From the NCBI GenBank assembly GCA_910579725.1, contig CAJTUD010000073.1:1-13517 (forward strand): a stretch of 13,517 nt of DNA, read 5' to 3'. Below the pieces are notes generated by a model. It was not told the origin of the DNA and made no database searches. It saw only the letters and a program-made list of their open reading frames with translations. The translations under genes were made by a program, and so were the position numbers. This document shows positions 6,978 to 13,517 of the stretch, one piece after another. Source of the DNA: an uncultured Oscillospiraceae bacterium (GTDB lineage: Bacteria > Bacillota > Clostridia > Oscillospirales > Oscillospiraceae). How positions within the stretch are numbered: position 1 is the first letter of the stretch; every line of letters begins with the position of its first letter.

Positions 6978-7850
6978 TCAGAAGCATCTCTCTGCCCGCT
7001 TGACCAGCTTTTCGCCTGACATGAAATCAGTGACGTTGATGCGGCCCATCATCCGCAGGCTCTCCGGATGGCCCGGAAGCAGGCGGTTCAGCCGCTCGTC
7101 AATGGTAAAGGTGGCGGCGTAGCCCGCCTCCCGCAGTATCCCGTCCAACTCGACGTCGTAGTAGCCGAAGGGGAAGGCCAGGGCGTTCAGCGCGGTGGGG
7201 AGACCGTCCTCCTCCCGCCGCTGGCGGGCCTTGGCGCCGTCGGAAAGAAGGGCCTGGCGGTAGTCCCCGGCGCTCTCGCCCGGCATCCGCAGCATTCCGT
7301 CGCGGCTGCTGAAGCCGTCCCGGACCAGCAGGTGCATATTGAAGGTATGGCTCTGGAAGTCCAGCACCCCTTTTTCGGCCCAAGGCAGCGCCTCCTGATA
7401 GGAGAAGCGGGGGATGAACAGGCTCCAGCCGTTGTTGGGGCTGCGCGTCTCCCCCTCGTAGGCGCCGATGACGAACACCGTGGCGCGCATGCCAAGCTCC
7501 TCCAGAATGGGCGCGGCGACGGTCAGATTGCTGGCATAGCCGTCGTCCATGGTAATGAGCACCGGCTTGTCCGGCAAAGGCGCGCCTGTCTCCACATAGT
7601 CGATGACCTGGGGGATGGAGACTGTGTGGAAGCCTGCGTCCCGCAGGGCGGTCATCTGCTCCCGGAACCGTTCGGGCGATACGACGGTGCTGTCGAAGCA
7701 CTCCGTGTCGAAATGGTGGTACATCAGCACCGGCAGGTGGCAGGCGCTGTCAAAGTACCGCAGACGCACCAGATCGGCGATCTGAAGGAGCAGAAGGAGC
7801 GCCAGGAAAAGGATTGCCGGCTTCTTCCAGCCAGCTTTTTTTCGCTGCAT
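6978..7850 (-). CDS. Membrane-anchored polysaccharide deacetylase (NodB domain)
   Basis: The 290-residue protein has a basic N-terminus, one transmembrane or signal-anchor segment at about residues 11-28, and an extracellular NodB domain. Carbohydrate esterase family 4 motifs are visible: LITMDDGY at 98-105 (Asp102 and Asp103), QSHTFNMH at 166-173 (metal ligands His168 and probably His173) and FPFGYYD at 226-232. The His pair spacing and the LPVLMYHHFD opening (39-48) look like the YadE, PgaB or IcaB branch, which acts on N-acetylated glycans such as PNAG or cell-wall polymers. The substrate is inferred only. ATG 7850 has GGAGG at 7861-7865 with a ten-base gap; an ATG at 7858 is out of frame. 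A strong promoter lies just upstream. It is the first gene of a group that continues into metY, an unexpected pairing. Confidence 0.9.
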   Translation of the reverse strand: MQRKKAGWKKPAILFLALLLLLQIADLVRLRYFDSACHLPVLMYHHFDTECFDSTVVSPERFREQMTALRDAGFHTVSIPQVIDYVETGAPLPDKPVLITMDDGYASNLTVAAPILEELGMRATVFVIGAYEGETRSPNNGWSLFIPRFSYQEALPWAEKGVLDFQSHTFNMHLLVRDGFSSRDGMLRMPGESAGDYRQALLSDGAKARQRREEDGLPTALNALAFPFGYYDVELDGILREAGYAATFTIDERLNRLLPGHPESLRMMGRINVTDFMSGEKLVKRAERCF

Positions 7851-7898
7851 AACGGCATGGCCTCCAAAGGTATGAGTTGGCTTCAAGTACAGGGTTCA

Positions 7899-7927
7899 AC
7901 TATACCACTTTGTCTGACTTCTGTCAA
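7899..7927 (-). promoter_or_regulatory. Sigma-A-type promoter of the deacetylase-metY-MFS-metA group
   Basis: On the minus strand TTGACA (7922-7927) and TATAGT (7899-7904) are separated by exactly 17 bp. The -35 is perfect and the -10 has one mismatch. Transcription would start near 7892, leaving a leader of about 40 bases before the deacetylase ATG. That is too short for a SAM-I riboswitch, and no such motif is visible. No other convincing promoter is visible in the short gaps further along this gene group. Confidence 0.85.
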
Positions 7928-7933
7928 TTCCCG

Positions 7934-7956
7934 GCGCACATCCGGCCGGATGGCGC
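7934..7956. promoter_or_regulatory. 14-bp perfect palindrome flanked by GCGC, upstream of the deacetylase promoter
   Basis: CATCCGGCCGGATG (7939-7952) is a perfect palindrome. GCGC lies on both sides (7934-7937 and 7953-7956), with one extra base on the left. Its centre is about 53 bases before the predicted start of transcription, seven bases outside the -35. It may be a regulator site or part of a weak terminator of the aldo/keto reductase gene. It has no U tract, so a site is somewhat more likely. Confidence 0.4.
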
Positions 7957-7978
7957 TCGACGCCTGTGAATACAGGCT

Positions 7979-8986
7979 CTACATGCCAAAGTCCGCCGCC
8001 ACCGTTTTCAGCATCTTCCGGATGGGCAGCTGGTAGGGGCACCGCTCCTCGCAGGCGCCGCACTCCACACAGTCCGACGCGTGGGCGCTCAGGGCCCCAT
8101 ACCGGCCCCTGGCCCAGTCCGCCAGACCGTAGCGGCTGAGATAGCCGTGAAAGACGAACTGATTGGGGATGTCGATACCCACTGTGCAGGGGGCGCAGTA
8201 GCCGCACCGGCGGCAGAAGCTGGTGCCCAGCTCCCGGCGCATGGCCTCCACCCGCTCCAGTTCCTCCACCGTCAGGGGAGAGGAATCTGCGGCGGCGGCC
8301 ACGTTCTCCTCCACCTCCTCCGGCGCGTACATCCCGGGCAGCACCACATCCACGTTGGGGTTGGCGGCGGCAAAGCGGATGGCCAGCTTCGCGTCCTCAA
8401 TGGCCCCGCCGGCCAGGGGCTTCATGTTGATAAAGCCCACGTTTCGCTCCCTCGCCCGCTCCATCAGCTCCGCGGCCTGAGTTTCCACGATGTTGTAGGG
8501 GAACATGACCGTCTCCACCCAGTCAAGCTCCAGCGCCCGCTCGAACACCTCCGGAGCGTGGGCGGTGAGACCGATGTGGCCGATCTTTCCGGCCTCTCTG
8601 GCCTCCAGCAGAGCCTCCAGCGCTCCGCCGGGGGCGCAGATCTGCTCCAGCTGCTTCAGGCTGGGGTTGTGGACCTGATAGAGATCTATGTAGTCTGTGC
8701 GGAAGTTCTTCAGGCTGGTCTCGATATCCCGGGCCATGGCCTCCCGGTCCCGGCTCATGGTCTTGGTGGCCAGGACGAACCTGTCCCGGCGGCCCTCGAT
8801 GGCCCCGCCGATAAGCTCCTCGCTGACGCTGTAGCCCCGGGCGGAGTCGATGTAGTTGATGCCTGCGGCCTCCACCGCGTCCAGAAGCTTTTTCGCCGCC
8901 TGAGCGTCGATGCGCTGGATGGGGATGCCTCCCAGGCCCACCCGGGAGACCTTCAGGCCGGTTTTGCCCAATGTGACGTATTCCAT
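7979..8986 (-). CDS. Aldo/keto reductase with C-terminal double [4Fe-4S] ferredoxin domain
   Basis: The 335-residue protein joins an aldo/keto reductase barrel (about 1-250) to a ferredoxin-like tail. The catalytic tetrad is visible as Asp47, Tyr52, Lys75 and His106 (YIDSARGYS, LATKTM, LYQVHNP). Two cysteine groups follow: Cys258, 261, 264 and 267, then Cys306, 309, 312 and 316, the last before Pro; each can bind a [4Fe-4S] cluster. The layout fits the predicted-oxidoreductase group often annotated as COG1453. The electron donor, the substrate and whether it uses NADPH are unknown. It is probably cytoplasmic. ATG 8986 has AGGAG at 8993-8997 with a six-base spacer. It lies 43 bases after the coiled-coil gene on the same strand and is probably cotranscribed with it; its stop is 128 bases before the deacetylase gene. 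Confidence 0.92.
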   Translation of the reverse strand: MEYVTLGKTGLKVSRVGLGGIPIQRIDAQAAKKLLDAVEAAGINYIDSARGYSVSEELIGGAIEGRRDRFVLATKTMSRDREAMARDIETSLKNFRTDYIDLYQVHNPSLKQLEQICAPGGALEALLEAREAGKIGHIGLTAHAPEVFERALELDWVETVMFPYNIVETQAAELMERARERNVGFINMKPLAGGAIEDAKLAIRFAAANPNVDVVLPGMYAPEEVEENVAAAADSSPLTVEELERVEAMRRELGTSFCRRCGYCAPCTVGIDIPNQFVFHGYLSRYGLADWARGRYGALSAHASDCVECGACEERCPYQLPIRKMLKTVAADFGM

Positions 8987-9029
8987 AGCTTTCTCCTTTC
9001 AATTGATAACATAATAGGGAATATGGCGC

Positions 9030-9443
9030 TTATTGCGCCCTCTCCAGCGCCTCCAGACGCTTTGTCATCATTTTTACGGCGGATTTCAGGGTGATGACTT
9101 CATCCTCCAGGACCTCCACCCGCTCCTTGGGCGCCAGAGTTTCCTGAAGATGGACCTGCCCCTCATAGAGCAGCTGCAATTTAGGCAGCACGTCGTTTTC
9201 CAGCATGACTGCGGAGCGCAGGGAGCGGCTGTCAAGCTCTTCCAGCAGCTCGCCCTGCTGGTCCACCTTCCTGACCAGTTTTTCCAACATTTCATCATGC
9301 CGGGCGAGAATTTCATCATGTCTGGCGAGCGTCTCTCCCAGTCTGGTAATCATTTCTCCCTGCCTGGTGAGCATTTCGCTGTGCCTGCCCGTTTCTTCTG
9401 TCAGTCTCTCCAGTATTGCCAGGATTTTTTCTTCGTTATTCAT
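9030..9443 (-). CDS. Small heptad-repeat coiled-coil protein of unknown function
   Basis: The 137-residue product is almost wholly predicted coiled coil. Residues 20-68 are seven consecutive heptads on the pattern R-H-x-E-(M/I)-L-x, for example RHSEMLT, RHDEILA and RHDEMLE. A second helical part (about 78-134) contains LENDVLPKLQLLYEG and ends with VEVLEDEVITLK and a last helix; this C-terminal pattern is common in unnamed clostridial proteins as I remember them. It has no signal peptide, no transmembrane segment and no enzyme motif. ATG 9443 has AGGAGG at 9448-9453; an upstream TTG at 9464 lies before that site and is rejected. It sits between the broken DUF3788-like gene and the aldo/keto reductase. 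Local GC is about 53-55% in the repeat rows I counted, lower than in the reductase or ftsH. The function is not known; a scaffold or oligomerisation role is only a guess. Confidence 0.8.
   Translation of the reverse strand: MNNEEKILAILERLTEETGRHSEMLTRQGEMITRLGETLARHDEILARHDEMLEKLVRKVDQQGELLEELDSRSLRSAVMLENDVLPKLQLLYEGQVHLQETLAPKERVEVLEDEVITLKSAVKMMTKRLEALERAQ
9240..9386 (-). repeat. 21-bp tandem repeats encoding coiled-coil heptads
   Basis: Seven 21-base units lie in phase with the coiled-coil gene and encode residues 20-68. Units 1-5 (9282-9386) are clearly alike; units 6-7 (9240-9281) are degenerate. The two best copies, RHDEILA and RHDEMLE (9282-9323), are also alike at DNA level, with TTTCATCATG in each on the plus strand. 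Such an array could gain or lose units by slippage. Confidence 0.7.
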
Positions 9444-9506
9444 AATCTCCTCCTTTTGCAACATACAGGTTCTTACACTGCGCAGCCGCCGGATGAGCTG
9501 GAATTA

Positions 9507-9919
9507 CTACTTCCGATTCGGTTTTCTCTTAATGGCCAGCAATTGGATGTAATCGTCAAATTCAGCGGTATTGGCCGGCTCAAACATGACCCATTTCCCG
9601 TCGTGATAGTTTTGGCTTCATCAAATTGCCTGCAAACGGCTTCAGAAAGAGTGCCCCTTATCTCTTCAAATTTTGCTCTCTCATCTTTCCCGAAGACAAT
9701 CATGAAACCCATGCGGCTGCTTTTCGCGTACAGGCAGCAAAGGGTTTTGCCGCCTCTGCGGTATTTGTACTCATAAGTCCAATTCTTGCCGCCGGTGTTC
9801 CATAACCGTTCCATTTCATATTTTTCATCAATCGCCCCACATAGCTTTTGCCAAACATCAGACAAAGGCTGTCCGAGTAATGCAGCCATATCTGCATGAG
9901 ATGGAATGTTTTCAAGCAT
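9507..9919 (-). pseudogene. DUF3788-family gene interrupted by a one-base frameshift
   Basis: From ATG 9919 (GGAGG at 9926-9930) the frame encodes 103 residues: MLENIPSHADM, then NTGGKNWTYEYKYRRGGKTL (41-60), then GFMIVFGKDERAKFEEI (71-87). This pattern is typical of DUF3788, a family of about 140 residues with no known function. At an AAAAC run (9609-9613) the frame is lost. One base out of register, the sequence continues as YHDGKWVMFEPANTAEF and ends in IKRKPNRK with TAG at 9507-9509, exactly as a DUF3788 tail should. Adding one base restores 137 residues. As written, the original frame runs on to 9473 and gives 148 residues with a Ser-rich nonsense tail. It could be a true pseudogene or a sequencing error at the A run. 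A strong promoter precedes it, and the coiled-coil gene follows on the same strand. Confidence 0.8.
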
Positions 9920-9953
9920 TGCAGTCCTCCATAATATCCGATTCGTCAAGGTG

Positions 9954-9982
9954 ATTATAGCATAGGACCGGCCCTTTATCAA
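9954..9982 (-). promoter_or_regulatory. Strong sigma-A-type promoter before the DUF3788-like gene
   Basis: On the minus strand TTGATA (9977-9982) and TATAAT (9954-9959) are 17 bp apart. The -10 is perfect and the -35 has one mismatch. Transcription would start near 9947, with a short leader before ATG 9919. It lies just after the ftsH terminator and probably drives the DUF3788-like gene, the coiled-coil gene and the aldo/keto reductase. Confidence 0.85.
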
Positions 9983-10005
9983 TTTATTTTCGCAAAACCC
10001 ATAAG

Positions 10006-10039
10006 AAAAACGGCGGAGCCGCATTTCCTGGCTCCGCCG
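10006..10039 (-). terminator. Intrinsic terminator of ftsH
   Basis: The 10-bp perfect stem CGGCGGAGCC (10011-10020) and GGCTCCGCCG (10030-10039) has a nine-base loop. On the minus strand it is followed by TTTTT (complement of 10006-10010). It starts six bases after the ftsH stop codon. Confidence 0.92.
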
Positions 10040-10045
10040 CGTTCC

Positions 10046-12133
<2,088 letters not shown>

Positions 12134-12151
12134 CTCATTCTCCTTCTATTC

Positions 12152-12178
12152 TTTCGGGCGCACACACGCCGCCCGGAA
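12152..12178 (-). other. Hairpin in the ftsH 5' leader
   Basis: CGGGCG (12155-12160) pairs with CGCCCG (12170-12175) across a nine-base loop. Outside it one G-U pair and two A-U pairs extend the stem to nine pairs. It lies between the predicted start of transcription (near 12185) and the ribosome binding site (12140-12145), so it would form at the very 5' end of the ftsH mRNA. It has no U tract and is not a terminator. mRNA protection is a possible role. Confidence 0.45.
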
Positions 12179-12191
12179 GCGTCTATGGTGC

Positions 12192-12220
12192 ATCCTATCA
12201 CAAAATCGGCCCCACCACAA
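12192..12220 (-). promoter_or_regulatory. Probable ftsH promoter (extended -10)
   Basis: On the minus strand TAGGAT (12192-12197), preceded by TGA as an extended -10, lies 17 bp from TTGTGG (12215-12220). The -10 matches at four of six bases (TATAAT) and the -35 at three, so the call rests mainly on the extended -10, the spacing and the position 52 bases or so upstream of the ftsH start. Confidence 0.45.
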
Positions 12221-12226
12221 GGACTG

Positions 12227-12256
12227 TCTGTGGATTTTCTGTGAAATTTCTGTGAA
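12227..12256. repeat. Three TCTGTGRA direct repeats at an 11-bp period
   Basis: TCTGTGGA at 12227, TCTGTGAA at 12238 and TCTGTGAA at 12249 start exactly 11 bases apart, so they lie on about the same face of the helix. They sit between the divergent ftsH and rlmB promoters, ending eight bases before the rlmB -35. A regulator site is plausible. On the minus strand each copy contains a CACA core that faintly resembles a DnaA box. Confidence 0.6.
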
Positions 12257-12263
12257 TACCCCT

Positions 12264-12292
12264 TTCGCAATCCATAGGTTTTGTGGTATACT
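12264..12292 (+). promoter_or_regulatory. rlmB promoter (extended -10)
   Basis: TATACT (12287-12292) is preceded by TGG, which gives an extended -10, and TTCGCA (12264-12269) lies 17 bp upstream as a four-of-six -35. Transcription would start near 12299 and leave a GC-rich leader of about 78 bases before the rlmB ATG. Confidence 0.7.
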
Positions 12293-12376
12293 GTCCCTGT
12301 ATTACTGCGGGTGCACACAGGGGGCGGACGTTTCCGGAGAGCCGGGCCCCCCGGGCCGCCGCGAAAAGGAGCGCTT

Positions 12377-13132
12377 ATGAAAGAGTTTGAAGACCGCCCG
12401 GCGGAGGAGCTGATCGAGGGCCGCAACCCTGTGACCGAGGCTCTGCGCGCCGGAACCGTCATCGATAAACTGTACGTCGCCCGGGGAGAGACGGACCGTA
12501 CCCTGGGGCGGATGATCAACTTGGCGAAAAAGGCCGGAGCCGTGGTGGTGGAGTGCGACCGGCGGAAGCTGGACGCCATGAGCCGGACCCACAGCCATCA
12601 GGGCGTCATCGCCGTGGCCGCCGCCCAGGCCTACGCCGCGGTGGAGGATATTCTGCAATCTGCCGCGGACCGGGGGGAGCCGCCGCTGGTGGTGGTCTGC
12701 GACGAGATTTCCGACCCGCACAATCTGGGGGCCGTCATCCGCACCGCAGAGTGCGCCGGGGCCCACGGCGTGATCATCCCCAAACGGCGCAGCGCGGGGC
12801 TCACCGCCGTGGTGGCCAAGACCAGCGCCGGGGCGGTGAGCTATCTCCCCGTGGCCCGGGTGCCCAACATCCCCGCCCTGCTCAAGGACCTGCAAAAACA
12901 GGGCCTGTGGATTTTCGGGGCCGCCGCAGAGGGGGACAGGTCCCTTTATGAGGCGGACCTCCGCTCGCCCGCCGCCATTGTAATCGGCAGCGAGGGGGAC
13001 GGCATGGGCCGCCTGGTCCGGGAGAGCTGTGATTTCCTGGTCAGCATCCCCATGAAAGGGCGCATCAGCTCCCTGAACGCGTCTGCCGCCGCCGCCGTAC
13101 TGCTCTACGAGGCGCTGCGGCAGAGAAGCTGA
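12377..13132 (+). CDS. rlmB: 23S rRNA (guanosine-2'-O-)-methyltransferase RlmB (TrmH/SpoU family)
   Basis: The 251-residue enzyme methylates a ribose 2'-OH in 23S rRNA with S-adenosylmethionine. It has the N-terminal substrate-binding domain (IEGRNPVTEALRAG, 13-26) and the SPOUT knot with three motifs: DEISDPHNLGAVIRTAECAG (109-128, Asn116 and catalytic Arg122), IVIGSEGDGMGRL (201-213, Glu206) and IPMKGRISSLNASAAAAVLL (224-243). The length fits the family. I chose ATG 12377 because AAGGAG (12366-12371) lies five bases before it; the open frame reaches back to 12281, but that part is GC-rich leader with no family similarity. The RlmB name is the common annotation for this family in Clostridia; the exact methylated base is not proven by the sequence. 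It is divergent from ftsH and 79 bases upstream of the last gene. Confidence 0.92.
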   Translation: MKEFEDRPAEELIEGRNPVTEALRAGTVIDKLYVARGETDRTLGRMINLAKKAGAVVVECDRRKLDAMSRTHSHQGVIAVAAAQAYAAVEDILQSAADRGEPPLVVVCDEISDPHNLGAVIRTAECAGAHGVIIPKRRSAGLTAVVAKTSAGAVSYLPVARVPNIPALLKDLQKQGLWIFGAAAEGDRSLYEADLRSPAAIVIGSEGDGMGRLVRESCDFLVSIPMKGRISSLNASAAAAVLLYEALRQRS

Positions 13133-13135
13133 GAA

Positions 13136-13211
13136 GACCGGTCTCCATCAGTCGGAACAGACTGCGGGTCTGGGATTTCACCGGTCCTGATAAAGAAATG
13201 AGACTTTTTTT
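13136..13211 (+). other. Structured spacer after rlmB, possible attenuator
   Basis: The 79-base spacer holds several inverted repeats. GACCGGT (13136-13142) can pair with ACCGGTC (13180-13186), around an inner hairpin CAGTC (13149-13153) and GACTG (13160-13164). A competing helix is possible: GTCTC (13141-13145) with GAGAC (13200-13204), followed at once by seven T residues (13205-13211). The two long-range helices share bases 13141-13142, so they exclude each other. The second would be a weak terminator. This is inference from pairing only. Confidence 0.35.
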
Positions 13212-13517
13212 ATGACAGAGAAGCGCGAGAACAACAATCAAATAGACCCCTCCCTGATGGATACCCAGCGGCTGCTGCTGGGCGTCGAGCTGCCGGAGGA
13301 CATGTCCTTTGATCTGGACGACATTCTTGCGGAATTTGGCGGCGCGGCGGAACTCATCCCGGAGAAGCCGCCGGTCCCGGAGCCCGGGCCGGAGTCCGTT
13401 CCGGAGCCTGTTCCGGCCCCCCCGCCGGATTCGGAGCCTGCGCCCGCACCGGAGCTTCCGCCGGAGCCGTCTTCTCCGGCCGGGAAGTCCGGAAGACGCT
13501 TTTTCCGCCGTCCCCGC
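13212..13517 (+). CDS. N-terminal part of an unrecognised Pro/Glu-rich protein (3' truncated by the window)
   Basis: From ATG 13212 the frame is open to the window edge and gives 102 residues. The first 50 residues contain SLMDTQRLLLGVELPEDMSF and FDLDDILAEFGG, an acidic amphipathic segment. Residues about 56-93 are a Pro/Glu-rich linker with many PEP-type repeats, and the visible part ends in a basic run, GKSGRRFFRRPR. The product lacks a signal peptide at its start, but a membrane segment could follow the basic run outside the window. I do not recognise the family. A stop at 13191-13193 limits upstream starts. No clear Shine-Dalgarno sequence is present: seven T residues stand directly before the ATG. 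A five-codon ORF (ATG 13198 to TGA 13213-13215) ends overlapping this ATG and might allow coupling. It may be cotranscribed with rlmB. Confidence 0.7.
   Translation, partial: MTEKRENNNQIDPSLMDTQRLLLGVELPEDMSFDLDDILAEFGGAAELIPEKPPVPEPGPESVPEPVPAPPPDSEPAPAPELPPEPSSPAGKSGRRFFRRPR

Noticed and set aside
5569..7122. Open frame of 517 codons on the plus strand
   Set aside because: It runs antisense across the MFS gene start, all of metY and the end of the deacetylase gene, so it cuts through three real genes and has no recognisable motif.
7851..7978. SAM (S-box) riboswitch before the deacetylase-met group
   Set aside because: I see none of the conserved S-box core elements, and the leader after the predicted promoter is only about 40 bases.
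9240..9386. Short CRISPR-like array
   Set aside because: The 21-base units adjoin without spacers, lie inside a reading frame and encode heptads. No cas genes are present.
9605..9616. Programmed ribosomal frameshift in the DUF3788-like gene
   Set aside because: The site, GCC AAA ACT, is not an X XXY YYZ heptamer and there is no obvious stimulatory stem right after it. Mutation or a sequencing error is simpler.
12134..12376. CtsR operator controlling ftsH
   Set aside because: The 11-bp-phased repeats do not contain the GGTCAAA-type heptamers of CtsR, and no other such pair is visible.
12281..12376. Longer rlmB starting near 12281
   Set aside because: The extra 32 residues begin inside the promoter and are encoded by a GC-rich leader with no family similarity; ATG 12377 has a good ribosome site.

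Overview
The window looks like a chromosomal piece of a GC-rich Clostridia (Bacillota), most likely a gut Oscillospiraceae-type bacterium. The reasons are strong AGGAGG-type ribosome binding sites, GC-rich coding DNA (about 65-68% in the rows I counted), sigma-A-like promoters, a MetA that carries the acetyl-CoA-type glutamate, a clostridial-style aldo/keto reductase with two [4Fe-4S] motifs, and a short coiled-coil protein of a type common in Clostridia. The genus is an inference. I see no tRNA, rRNA, CRISPR array, insertion sequence or phage gene. The longest stretch without a gene is the 243 bases at 12134-12376, between ftsH and rlmB.

Region 1 (1-3530, plus strand) is an amino-sugar operon. 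It holds the tail of an unidentified protein, a divergent NagB-family deaminase, NagA (GlcNAc-6-phosphate deacetylase) and a ROK-family regulator with an N-terminal helix-turn-helix. NagA and NagB would turn GlcNAc-6-phosphate into fructose-6-phosphate, acetate and ammonia, and the ROK protein probably senses the sugar and controls the operon. The operon ends at a bidirectional terminator.

Region 2 (3529-7927, minus strand) is transcribed towards region 1. In order of transcription it holds a membrane-anchored polysaccharide deacetylase, MetY (O-acetylhomoserine sulfhydrylase), an MFS transporter and MetA (homoserine O-acetyltransferase). The gaps are 26, 28 and 17 bases, and one near-consensus promoter lies before the deacetylase. 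MetA and MetY together give a direct-sulfhydrylation route to homocysteine. No SAM riboswitch is visible in front of these genes.

Region 3 (7979-9982, minus strand) runs from a strong promoter through a DUF3788-like gene broken by a one-base frameshift, a small heptad-repeat coiled-coil protein and the Fe-S aldo/keto reductase. The first two genes are clearly poorer in GC than their surroundings.

Region 4 (10006-13517) holds ftsH (minus strand, own terminator) and the divergent rlmB (plus strand). Their shared intergenic region carries a promoter for each direction and three direct repeats spaced exactly 11 bp apart. After rlmB come a structured spacer and the start of a Pro/Glu-rich protein that leaves the window.

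I found no convincing large new system. The points most worth a second look are the divergent NagB, the methionine genes placed behind a deacetylase, the 11-bp-phased repeats, the broken DUF3788 gene beside the repeat-rich coiled-coil gene, and the possible attenuator after rlmB.
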